Shown: one piece after another, positions 36,180 through 44,648 of the stretch
Position numbering within the stretch: position 1 is the stretch's first letter
Layout of the letters: each line of letters begins with the position of its first letter
Source of the DNA: Micromonospora sp. WMMD1128
GTDB lineage: Bacteria > Actinomycetota > Actinomycetes > Mycobacteriales > Micromonosporaceae
DNA: 64,000 bases
Assembly: GCF_027497235.1 (NCBI RefSeq)
Contig: NZ_CP114902.1
Location: 3,870,001-3,934,000 of the forward strand
Direction of reading: 5' to 3'
Notes under the pieces: generated by a model
Databases searched by the model: none
What the model saw: only the letters and a program-made list of their open reading frames with translations
Told to the model about the DNA's origin: nothing
Made by a program: the position numbers and the translations under genes

Positions 36180-38944
36180 CGGGTCCCCCCAGGTTCGGTG
36201 CGGAAGGTTTCCACGGCCAGCTCGCAGACGTGGCCGCCGTGTTCGCCGCGGGCCGCCAACTCGTCGGCGGCCGGCAGCATCTCGCGCAGCACGATCCGGT
36301 CGTCGGGAGCGCCGAGCGAGGCCCGCAGCGCCTGGAGCGACAGCGGACTGTCGAAGTCGACGTACTGCGGTTTCGGGTTGGCCCCGGCCCGGCCCGCGGC
36401 GGCCGGATAGACGGTGGCGAAGACCCGCGTCGGCACGTCGTGCTCGGCCCGCCACCGGCGCCAGCGCAGGAAGGCGTCGGCGTCGGCGCTCGGGTCGTCG
36501 GTGTCCGGCAGGTCGCCGGCGTGCGCCGACCAGCTCCGGCGGCTGAGCACCACGTCGCCGACGCGCAGCCGGGGCCGGGTCGTCACCCCGTCGACCGCGG
36601 GCCCGGCGGGCACGCCACGCCACGGGTCCAGACGCACCATCGACGCCGGCGAGAGCAGCAGCAGGGTACGCGGGATCTGCGGCAGCGCCATCGGCACCAG
36701 GTAGCCGAGGTAGACGGGGATCACCTCGCGGTCGAGGCGGGTCGAGCGCAGCACCACCCGGTCGGTGTCCGGGTCGTGCACCAGGTGCAGGTCGTCGAGG
36801 GTGAGCTGCCGCCGGGGCGCGACGTCGCTGGTCTCCCCCGGGCAGACGATGACGTGGTCGGTGAGCCGGTCGTGCAGGTTCAGGTTGGTGGTGGCCGCGC
36901 CGCCGGTCAGCTCGGCGAAGACCGCGTCCGGCGGGGCGACCGCCCGGGCCTGCTCGCGCAGCCGTTCGGCGAGGCTCGGCGTGTCCCCGGAGAAACAGTG
37001 GGTGAACCGGCTGAACGGGAAGGACAGCCCGCCGAAGGACTGGTTGAGCACCAGCAGCGGCTCCGGCTCGCGCAGCGCCACCTGCACGAAGTGCCCCTGC
37101 GGGCGGAACCCGCCGGTGATGCCGCCGAGCAGGTCGCCCACCTCGTCGAAGATCGCCTCCGGCAGCCGCAGCTCGTCCTGCCCGGCGTCCGCCTCGGCCA
37201 GCCGCCGCAACCGGTCGGCGAAGGTCTGCCGGGCCGTGTCCAGCGCGGTCATCTCGGGCCGGCCCAGCCAGTTCTCCTCCGGCGTGTAGCTGCCGTCCTC
37301 GGCGAACGCCGGGCGCCCGGCGACATAGGAGGAGTACTGGTCGTAGAGGTCGTCGTGGAAGTCCTCGACCAGGCGCAGCAGGTCGTCGCACCGGCCGCCG
37401 ACGCCGAAGCGGGCCAGGAAGAAGCCGTGGAACATGATCCGGTGCGGCAGGTTCTGGTCGAAGGCGGGCAGCACCCGCTCCACCGCGGCCAGCCCGCCCC
37501 CGCCGGCCAGGTCACTACCGCCGGCCGGGTCGCCGCAGGTCAGCCGCCGCCAGGCGGGCGCGCTCACCGGGACGGGGTCGCCGTCGATCCGGCTGTCCTC
37601 GTAGAGCAGGGTCTGCGGCAGCGCCGGCTCCGGTTCGCCGAGGGCCGTCATGGCCGCCCGTACCGCAGCCCGCAGCTCGTCCGCCACCGCCCGGCGCCGG
37701 GCCAGGTCCCCGTCCCGGTAGGCGTCAACCAGCTCGGCGATCGCGGTCAGGTCGTGGGCGGTCCGGACCGCCCACGGGCGGTCCAGGTCGGACAGCGCGC
37801 CGGCCAGCGCCCGGACCGGGTCGGGGCGGTGCACGTCGACGTCCAACCCGGGCAGGCGCAGCATGCCGAGCCGCAGCAGGGTGGACAGGTACGCCTGCCC
37901 GTCGCCGCGGTCCGCCCCGGTCCGCTCGCACAGCCGGTCCACCAGTTCGGCCCCGCGGATCGTCCCGCGCTCCCGCAACAGCGCGGTCAGCTCGTCGAGG
38001 ACGCCGCTGCGGCGGAGGAAGAACAGCCCGTCCCGCACCGAGTCGAAGCTGACCGCGGCGCGGTCGTCGCCGGCGGTCACCCAGTGTCGCACGTAGCGGA
38101 TCCGCTCGGCGTCGCGTCGCCAGCCCGGGCTCAGCGCCACCGGCAGGTCGCCGCGCCGCACCGGGTCGGCGCTGATCAGGTCGGCGATCCGGCTGACAAG
38201 CACGACATTGAGCCGGACGTACCGCTGCCACCGCTGCCCGACGGCCACGCCGAGGCTCTCCGTGTCGTCGTCGAACCGGCCGAGGGCGACGCCGGTGAAC
38301 GTGCTGAACGGGCTGGTCTTGCAGGCGGTGCGGTAGAGGTAGGACAGCAGTGAACGCTCGACCCGACGAACGCGCTTGTTCGCCGGCCGGTCCGGATCCG
38401 GCCGGACGCCGACGGCGAGCTGCTGGTCGAGGGTGGGTGAGGCGAGCTGGAGCCCACCGCGCAGCCGGGGCTCGTCGGCCAGCTCCCACAGTCGCCGGCG
38501 GGACCGGGCGATCTCGGCGGCGAACACGGCGGCGCCCTCGTCCTCCAGCCGGGCCAGCCGGGTCCGCGCGGCCAGCCACCGCCGCAGCTCCGGCCCGGAC
38601 GACGGCCGGATCCGCTCGGCCTCGGCGAGCGCCGGCTCCGGGTCGGCGGGCAGCACGTTGTTGTGGATCTGCCGGCGCAGGGCCAGCAGCCGCCGCCGGG
38701 CGTCCTCGTCCTCGTTCCCCCCGATCAGGTCGTGCAGCAGGTCGCCGGCCCGGACCCCGTCGGCGGCGAGCCGCCCCCGCAGCGCGAGCACCGCCTCGGC
38801 CCAGTCGGTCGCGCGCGGGCACCGCAGCCCGTCGACCGTGGACAGCGGCAGCCCGGCGATCCGGGCGGTGAACCAGTCGCCCGTCCGCCAACCGCCGGTC
38901 GAGGCGGCCGGCGGCGCGCTCGGCGCGGGTACGGTCGCCGTCAT
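36176..38944 (-). CDS. LanB-type dehydratase, tRNA-dependent glutamylation part
   Basis: 922 residues of the lantibiotic dehydratase N-terminal family. Blocks: WFTARIAGLPLSTVDGLR at the start, RRVERSLLSYLYRTACKTSPFSTFTGVALGRF (the KTSPFSTFT signature), ILFHGFFLARFG-like NLPHRIMFHGFFLARFG, LNQSFGGLSFPFSRFTHCF and, near the end, VFATVYPAAAGRAGANPKPQYVDF plus SPLSLQALRASL. It transfers glutamate from Glu-tRNA to core Ser/Thr; the elimination step is on the next gene. The split arrangement is that of thiopeptide and goadsporin clusters. It ends with a four-base overlap with the SpaB_C gene. Confidence 0.93.
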   Translation of the reverse strand: MTATVPAPSAPPAASTGGWRTGDWFTARIAGLPLSTVDGLRCPRATDWAEAVLALRGRLAADGVRAGDLLHDLIGGNEDEDARRRLLALRRQIHNNVLPADPEPALAEAERIRPSSGPELRRWLAARTRLARLEDEGAAVFAAEIARSRRRLWELADEPRLRGGLQLASPTLDQQLAVGVRPDPDRPANKRVRRVERSLLSYLYRTACKTSPFSTFTGVALGRFDDDTESLGVAVGQRWQRYVRLNVVLVSRIADLISADPVRRGDLPVALSPGWRRDAERIRYVRHWVTAGDDRAAVSFDSVRDGLFFLRRSGVLDELTALLRERGTIRGAELVDRLCERTGADRGDGQAYLSTLLRLGMLRLPGLDVDVHRPDPVRALAGALSDLDRPWAVRTAHDLTAIAELVDAYRDGDLARRRAVADELRAAVRAAMTALGEPEPALPQTLLYEDSRIDGDPVPVSAPAWRRLTCGDPAGGSDLAGGGGLAAVERVLPAFDQNLPHRIMFHGFFLARFGVGGRCDDLLRLVEDFHDDLYDQYSSYVAGRPAFAEDGSYTPEENWLGRPEMTALDTARQTFADRLRRLAEADAGQDELRLPEAIFDEVGDLLGGITGGFRPQGHFVQVALREPEPLLVLNQSFGGLSFPFSRFTHCFSGDTPSLAERLREQARAVAPPDAVFAELTGGAATTNLNLHDRLTDHVIVCPGETSDVAPRRQLTLDDLHLVHDPDTDRVVLRSTRLDREVIPVYLGYLVPMALPQIPRTLLLLSPASMVRLDPWRGVPAGPAVDGVTTRPRLRVGDVVLSRRSWSAHAGDLPDTDDPSADADAFLRWRRWRAEHDVPTRVFATVYPAAAGRAGANPKPQYVDFDSPLSLQALRASLGAPDDRIVLREMLPAADELAARGEHGGHVCELAVETFRTEPGGTR

Positions 38945-40599
38945 GACAGCTCGTAGCGGTAGTCGCCGAGCTGCGGCCGGTCGTGCCCGGCCAACATGAT
39001 CAGCAGCGGGAACTCGCCGGTGTCGGCGAGCGCCAGTTCCTCCACGTAGGAGACGCTGTCGAAGCCCAACGCCACCCCGGCCCCCAGGCGCAGCGCGGCA
39101 GCCGCCGTGTAGAAGGTCTGGGAGATCGCCCCGACGGTGGCGTTGACCAGGTTGTAGCCACGGTCGCCGGTGGCGTCGAGCACCGCGTGCGTGCGGACGG
39201 TGGGCACCAGGACGACCGCGGCCTGCTCCAGGTTGTAGTTGGCCAGGAAGTAGTTGCGTTGCAGGAACTCACCCGGCGGCCCGGCGGTGGCCGGGATCAG
39301 GGCGTGGTCGACCGGGTCGTACTCGTAGCCGCGGGCGGGCACGCCGTCGACGTGGTTGACGAACGCGTAGAGCTTGGCCAGCGGCCGGTCCGACGGGCCG
39401 TCGATCTCGCTCGGCACCCGGGTCGCGGCGGTCGCGCGCAGGAGCGCGGCGAGCTGTCCGGCGGTGATCGGTCGGCGGGCCAGGAACCGCCCGAAGCTGC
39501 TGCGGCGGCGCGCCAGGGCCGTACCGACGGGCATGTCCATCGGCGCGGCGGGCGGCAACGGTATGCGCCCGGCGCGGCTGGGCGCCGGGTGCGCGCCGGC
39601 GCCGGCGAGCGCGCCGACCGGCGGTCGGCGCACCGCGGCGGCGGTGCTGCGGTTGATCCGCCGCAGGAGGTCGAATTCGAGTCGGGTACGGGAGCGGTCC
39701 CGGTCGGCGTGCCGGACCCGGACCGGGCCCGGCGGCGTCGCGTCGACGGGCCCGACGTGGTCCGGCGGCGTCCCGGCGGCGGCCATGGCACGGTCCGGCG
39801 GCGTCCCGTCGACGGGCCCGGTGCGGTCTGCGTCCGCCCAGGTGAGGGGCACGACGGCGAAGAGCGCCTCGGCGTCCGGGTCGAGGCCGAGCAGGTCGGC
39901 GACGGCGGCCTGGTCGAACCAGAGGACCGGCCGGATCCGCCGGCCCTGGCCGCCGGCCCACAACCGCCAGGTCTGCAGCAGGGTGCCCACGTCCATCGAC
40001 ACCGCGTGGTAGGAGAAGTTGTTGTACTTGAAGGCGTTCTGCCAGAACTTGACGCCGATCACCAGGAACTGGGTGGCCGGTTCCGGCCGGCCGAGGGCCG
40101 CGTTGAGCCGGCCGGTGACGTCGCCGGCCAGCAGCCGCTGCATGGCCTGCCGGGCGTGGGCGTAGTAGTAGACGCCCGGGAGGACCCCCGCACCCGGCCC
40201 GGCGATCCAGTAGACGCTGCACGGATAGAGACCGCCGCCGGAGGCGGTGCCCCGGTGCCAGTTGGCGTGCGCGTACGAGGGAAGTGCGGCCAGGTCGGTG
40301 TTGGCCTGGACGCCCAGCCGCCGGCCGAGCAGTCCGTAGGAGTCACGCAGCATGCCGCCGAGCAGTCCGGTGGTGAACGGCTCGTCGGCGTCGTCGCCCC
40401 GGCGCAGCGCCGTGTCAAGCGCGACGTCCACCGGCGGCGGATCCGGCAGCGGGAAGGCGACCGCGTCCGGGTAGTACTTGCCCCGGCGGGGGGCGTCCCC
40501 CCAGTTCGGGGTGAAGTCGGCCGGGGGCATGGGCTCCCGGCCGCGGCGCAGGATCGCCGTGGCGTACGCGTGGGCGTAGCCGGCGGTTTCAGACGTCAT
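38941..40599 (-). CDS. Azoline dehydrogenase (SagB-type, tandem nitroreductase domains)
   Basis: 552 residues. FMN-dependent oxidation of thiazolines/oxazolines to azoles. The first nitroreductase-like half has PSYAHANWHRGTASGGGLYPCSVYWI, VYYYAHARQAMQRLL and FWQNAFKYNNFSYHAVSMDVGTLLQTWRLWA (the SagB-type KY-x-x-x-x-YR/YH catalytic region). After a Pro/Ala-rich linker (~residues 265-345) the second half has RRSSFGRFLARRPITAGQLAALLRAT, RNYFLANYNLEQAAVVLVPTVR and LVNATVGAISQTFYTAAAALRLG. The linker carries repeats of a DGTPPD/DATPPG type. A GAGGTG lies before ATG 40599, nine bases after YcaO-2. Confidence 0.9.
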   Translation of the reverse strand: MTSETAGYAHAYATAILRRGREPMPPADFTPNWGDAPRRGKYYPDAVAFPLPDPPPVDVALDTALRRGDDADEPFTTGLLGGMLRDSYGLLGRRLGVQANTDLAALPSYAHANWHRGTASGGGLYPCSVYWIAGPGAGVLPGVYYYAHARQAMQRLLAGDVTGRLNAALGRPEPATQFLVIGVKFWQNAFKYNNFSYHAVSMDVGTLLQTWRLWAGGQGRRIRPVLWFDQAAVADLLGLDPDAEALFAVVPLTWADADRTGPVDGTPPDRAMAAAGTPPDHVGPVDATPPGPVRVRHADRDRSRTRLEFDLLRRINRSTAAAVRRPPVGALAGAGAHPAPSRAGRIPLPPAAPMDMPVGTALARRRSSFGRFLARRPITAGQLAALLRATAATRVPSEIDGPSDRPLAKLYAFVNHVDGVPARGYEYDPVDHALIPATAGPPGEFLQRNYFLANYNLEQAAVVLVPTVRTHAVLDATGDRGYNLVNATVGAISQTFYTAAAALRLGAGVALGFDSVSYVEELALADTGEFPLLIMLAGHDRPQLGDYRYELS

Positions 40600-40608
40600 G
40601 GCGGCACC

Positions 40609-42486
40609 TCACGGGAACGGGTGGGGAACGGAGTGGATCTCGTCGTCGCGCAGGTCGCGGTCGAGGAGGCCGGCGGCCCGGAAGGCGGTACGCAACCGGG
40701 GCGCGTGCGGCGCGCGCTGGCGCATCCAGCCGAAGTCGATGGGCAGCAGGCCGGGCACCAGCACGCTCGCCGTGGCGAGGCCCAGCTCGTGCTGCTCGGG
40801 GCTGGTCTGGTCGACGGCGATCACGTCGAACCCGTGCCCGGTGACCGTCTTGAGGCAGTACTCCAGATCGTCGCGGAGGTCGGCGGAGACCGGCGGGGCC
40901 GGGCGGTCCGGCCCGTACAGGTCGGCCATCGCGGCCGGACGGGGACCGTCCTCCAGCAGGAACGCGGCGTGCCGCGCCATCTCCGGCAGCCCGTACAGCA
41001 ACGGATGGTCGTGCAGGCCGCGTACCTGGGAGAAGTCGGTCACCATGGTCCGTAGCCGTGGCTCGTCGGCGGCGGCGCGCAGCCGCACCATCACCGAGTC
41101 GGTGGCGATCTCGCACAGCGCCGCGGTGATGGCGGCCTGCGGGTCGAGGCTCGCGCCGCCGCCGAACGCGAGCGCGCCGAGGCCGCCGTCCTCCCGTACG
41201 GCGACGGCGGTCACCACCGGGATGTCGAACGTCATCCGGGCGTCGAAGAACCGGGCCCGGTAGCCGTACATCGCCAGCCGATCGATCATCATCCGGGTCT
41301 GCGGCCGGTCGACGGTGGCCGGGTCGATCTCCGGCAGGGCCCGGCCGCCGTACCAGGCCAGCAGGAACGCGTCCCGTTCGATCGCCTCCATCAGGCCGTG
41401 GTAGACGGCCTCCACGAGCGACCCGCCCGACGCGCACCCGTTCGAGGTCTCCTGGACGAAGCGTTCCTCGACGCTCGCCGCGTGGTAGTACACCAGGACC
41501 TCGGGGACCAGGACCGGCCGCTGGTCACGCAGCGACCAGCCCCAGACCCAGGTGATCGGCCGGTCCGGGTCGAAGCGGTGCACGTACGGGTTGGCCTGGT
41601 AGAAGCCGTCCGGGTAGAGCCCGCACTCGCGCGGATCGAGGGCGTCGCCGCCCAGCTCCCGCAGGCTGCCGGTGACCACCGTGCGCTTACGCCGGGGGCG
41701 CAGCCCGGCGGCGCGTTCCAAGCCCTCCAGCACCGCGATGCGGGCACTGCGCCGGTAGCCGTCGGCGTGCCCGCCGTAGAGCGTCTCCCGCAGGTACGGG
41801 CCGCTGCGCAGGGTGAACGAGCCGATCGCCGGTGCGGTCGACAGCGAGGTCAGGTCCTGCCACAGGGTCGAGCCGAGCGCTCCGCACACCGGGTTGGCGA
41901 AGCCCGCCACGTCCAGCGGGTACGCGTCGAGGTCCCGTCCGCGGAAGCCGTGCGGGTCGCTCTTGGGCGTGGGCGTCAGCTCGATCGGGGCGAGGTCCCG
42001 CGCGTCCGCGACGGTGCCGCCGCAGGCCGGGCACTCCGGGTCCGCCACCACCGGAACCCGGTGCACCCGCAGCGTGTGCAGGTCGACCTGACGCACCTCG
42101 GCCGGGGCGCCGCCGTCCGCCGGGGCGCCGCCGTGGTGCGCGGTGATCAGGGCGGCCAGGAAGTCCGCGACGAGCGGGATCGCGTACGGCCACGGACCGG
42201 CCGCCCGCGTGTCGCCGCCCAGTTCGACCGCGTCCCGCAGGTCACGGTGCCGCACCGCCTGCCAACGCCGGGCCAGGCAGGTCGCGCAGGCGCCCGCCGA
42301 CGCCACCGGGGCGAGCAGGACCAGCTGCCCGTAGACGAACACCCGGGGCCCGCCGGCCGGGCGGGCCGGCGCGGCCAACTCGTCCCGTATCCCGAGCGCG
42401 ACCACCTCGGCGGCGCAGCCGCGCTCGGCGAGCAGCCGCGCCAGGCCGGCGCAGACCAGCTCGTCGGTCGCGGCGACCTGGCTCAC
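40609..42486 (-). CDS. YcaO-domain azoline-forming protein 2
   Basis: 625 residues from GTG 42486. Same architecture as YcaO-1: N-terminal CATCLARRWQAVRHRDLRDAVELGG, later CPACGG, then the YcaO core (IAVLEGLERAAGLRPRRKRT, HRFDPDRPITWVWGWSLRDQRPV, QETSNGCASGGSLVEAVYHGLMEAIERDAFLLAWYGG) and the VPHPFP end. It keeps the canonical Asn349 in SNGCASG and Glu370 in ERDA, so it looks like the fully canonical cyclodehydratase. The GTG overlaps the stop of the E1-like gene. The two YcaO proteins are clearly homologous but diverged, as expected of an old duplication with divided roles. Confidence 0.92.
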   Translation of the reverse strand: MSQVAATDELVCAGLARLLAERGCAAEVVALGIRDELAAPARPAGGPRVFVYGQLVLLAPVASAGACATCLARRWQAVRHRDLRDAVELGGDTRAAGPWPYAIPLVADFLAALITAHHGGAPADGGAPAEVRQVDLHTLRVHRVPVVADPECPACGGTVADARDLAPIELTPTPKSDPHGFRGRDLDAYPLDVAGFANPVCGALGSTLWQDLTSLSTAPAIGSFTLRSGPYLRETLYGGHADGYRRSARIAVLEGLERAAGLRPRRKRTVVTGSLRELGGDALDPRECGLYPDGFYQANPYVHRFDPDRPITWVWGWSLRDQRPVLVPEVLVYYHAASVEERFVQETSNGCASGGSLVEAVYHGLMEAIERDAFLLAWYGGRALPEIDPATVDRPQTRMMIDRLAMYGYRARFFDARMTFDIPVVTAVAVREDGGLGALAFGGGASLDPQAAITAALCEIATDSVMVRLRAAADEPRLRTMVTDFSQVRGLHDHPLLYGLPEMARHAAFLLEDGPRPAAMADLYGPDRPAPPVSADLRDDLEYCLKTVTGHGFDVIAVDQTSPEQHELGLATASVLVPGLLPIDFGWMRQRAPHAPRLRTAFRAAGLLDRDLRDDEIHSVPHPFP

Positions 42487-44648
42487 CTGCCGTCCCCCGC
42501 GGTCAGCAGCACCTTGACCGCGACCAGGCCACCGGCGGCCAGGTCCGCGCCGCCGACCGGCGCCACGAGCACGTCGTGTCCCCGCTCCCGCAGCCGCTCC
42601 CGCACCTCCGACCAGCGGTGGGCGGCCCCGGTGGCGGGTGTCGTGTCCCGCACCGTGAGGGTGCCCGCGTCGAACTCCTCCAGCAGCGGGTCGCCGGTGT
42701 CCGGCGTCACCGCCGGATCCTGCGCGTGCAACGCGGCCTGGCCGAGCACGTCCCGCAGCGCCGCGCGGGCGGCCACCGTGTGGACCGGGTCGCCGGCCAC
42801 GGCGTACCGCCACCGGCCCGCCGTCTGGTCGAGGTAGCGGGCCAGCAGCACGCTCAGCCCGGCCTCCGGCACGCCGGTGAGGTCGAGCAGTTCCACCGGG
42901 ATCCCGAGGTTCGCCGCCGACTTGGTCAGGAAGAGCAGTTCCGGGTCCGTTCCGTGGGTTTCCAGGCGTACCTGCCGCGCGGCGGCCCGGCCCTCGACGA
43001 CCGCGCGCAGCGCGCGGTACGCGAGCGCCGAGGCCAGCCCGGACCGCACCGCCTCGGCCAGGTCGCCGCCGGCGCCCCCGCCGGCCCGGGTCGGTTCCGC
43101 GCCGCGGGCGCGGTTGGCCGCTCCGAACGGCTCCAGCACCGCGGCCGGCACCGCCGCCGCCGCGCCGGTGAGCAGCGACCGCGCCGCCGCCCAGTCGCCC
43201 GCGGCGGGCTCACCCCAACCGGAGTCCAGGCCGAGCCGGGCGGCGTCGAGCCGGGGCGCGTCGGCGGCGGGCGGCCGGCGGACGGCCGCCTGGCCGGTGG
43301 TGGTCACGGCGGCGACCCGCAGCGCCCGCAGCCGCGCGGCGGCGACGTGGTGTACGTCGAAGGCGTGGACGGTACGGCGGTGGCCACGCGGATCGGTGAG
43401 GTCGACCGCGCCGATCTTGATCGGGCTCTGGTCCCAGCGTTCGTCGTCGTAGCGCCGGAACACGCCCAGGTGCGGCTGGAGCAGCGGCTGGTGCACGACG
43501 AGTTGCGCCACGGCCGCGTCGGCCCGCGCCGACTCGTCCTCCTCGACGGTCGGCTCGTCCAGCGCCAGCTCCACCTCGGACGCCTCGGACGCGTCCGGCG
43601 GCTCCGGCGGGCAGAAGGCACACCCGGGACGGGTCAGCAGCGGCTCGGCCAGCACGTCGAGCGAGGCCAGGTGCTGGACGATCACCGCACCGTCGGTCTC
43701 CGCCGGCAGCGCGCCGGTGGTGAGCCGGAAGACCTCGTACGCCAGCAGGTTGCCGACCATGGCGGCCAACGGCCCGTCCGGCTCGGCGGCGACCGGTCCG
43801 GTCCCGGCGGGCAGGGCGGCGGCCCGCCACACCGCACCCGCCGCGCCGGTGTCGTCGTTGTCGGTCAGCCGGTCCATCGCGCAGCACCAGCAGCCCCGGC
43901 GATCGGGCCCCTGCACCGGGCCGACGAGCATCCGCTCCCCGCAGACCCATGCCGGCAGGAGCAGCCGGCCGGCCGGGATGCCCGCCGTGAGCAACCGCAG
44001 CGTGTCCCGGGGCGCGCGGTCACCGGCCGCCACCACGACGAGGTCCGCGTCGAGGTCGGCCCAGCCGACGTCGGCGTCGGGCAGTTCGTCGACCCGGACC
44101 GGACACCCCGCCGCGGTCAGCGCGTCCGTCTCGGCGGCGAGGTCGCCCGCGACCCCGGCCGCCACCGTCACCCCGGCGGCGCCGTTGCGGAGCAGGGCGG
44201 TGGCGCAGGCCCGGGCGACGGGACCGGTGCCGAGCACCGCCACCCGGGTGTCGCGAAAGGCGGCGAAGCGGTGCGCCGGTCGGTCGGTGTAGTGGTCGAC
44301 GTAGGCGATCTGGCTGGCGAACCAACCGGCAACGGCGGAGCCGAGGATCGACTCCGGATCCTCCTCGGCCGGCACGTCCCGGGCGAAACCGCGCGCGTAG
44401 AGCGCGCCGACCAGCTCGCCGATCATGACGCGCTGCGGCTCGGGCAGCGGCCGGCAGATGTCGGCGACCCGGTTGCGCCCGTTCAGGTGCGGCACGAGCA
44501 GCGACGCCAGCCGGTAGGCCGCGCCGGAGGACAGCCGGAAGCCGCTGCTGGCGTTGTGGAACAGCACTCCGTCCTCGGTGCGGGTGAACAGCACGTCGTG
44601 TCGCATCCGCGGCCGGGTCTGAGCCACCGTCTCGTAGGCAGTGCTCAT
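42483..44648 (-). CDS. E1-like/RRE protein of azole-forming complex (ocin-ThiF type)
   Basis: 721 residues. The N-terminal ~100 residues (RMRHDVLFTRTEDGVLFHNASSGFRLSSGAAYRLASLLVPHLNG) form a peptide-recognition wing. A ThiF-like Rossmann core follows (RVAVLGTGPVARACATALLRNGAAGVTVA, DLVVVAAGDRAPRDT). Zinc-type cysteine pairs appear as CWCC and CAFC. The C-terminal ~300 residues include LASALAYRALRAVVEGRAA, DPELLFLTKSAANLGIPVELLDL. It is expected to bind the leader peptide and activate the YcaO partner. The ATG overlaps the SARP stop; its own stop overlaps YcaO-2, the likely direct partner. Confidence 0.9.
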   Translation of the reverse strand: MSTAYETVAQTRPRMRHDVLFTRTEDGVLFHNASSGFRLSSGAAYRLASLLVPHLNGRNRVADICRPLPEPQRVMIGELVGALYARGFARDVPAEEDPESILGSAVAGWFASQIAYVDHYTDRPAHRFAAFRDTRVAVLGTGPVARACATALLRNGAAGVTVAAGVAGDLAAETDALTAAGCPVRVDELPDADVGWADLDADLVVVAAGDRAPRDTLRLLTAGIPAGRLLLPAWVCGERMLVGPVQGPDRRGCWCCAMDRLTDNDDTGAAGAVWRAAALPAGTGPVAAEPDGPLAAMVGNLLAYEVFRLTTGALPAETDGAVIVQHLASLDVLAEPLLTRPGCAFCPPEPPDASEASEVELALDEPTVEEDESARADAAVAQLVVHQPLLQPHLGVFRRYDDERWDQSPIKIGAVDLTDPRGHRRTVHAFDVHHVAAARLRALRVAAVTTTGQAAVRRPPAADAPRLDAARLGLDSGWGEPAAGDWAAARSLLTGAAAAVPAAVLEPFGAANRARGAEPTRAGGGAGGDLAEAVRSGLASALAYRALRAVVEGRAAARQVRLETHGTDPELLFLTKSAANLGIPVELLDLTGVPEAGLSVLLARYLDQTAGRWRYAVAGDPVHTVAARAALRDVLGQAALHAQDPAVTPDTGDPLLEEFDAGTLTVRDTTPATGAAHRWSEVRERLRERGHDVLVAPVGGADLAAGGLVAVKVLLTAGDGR

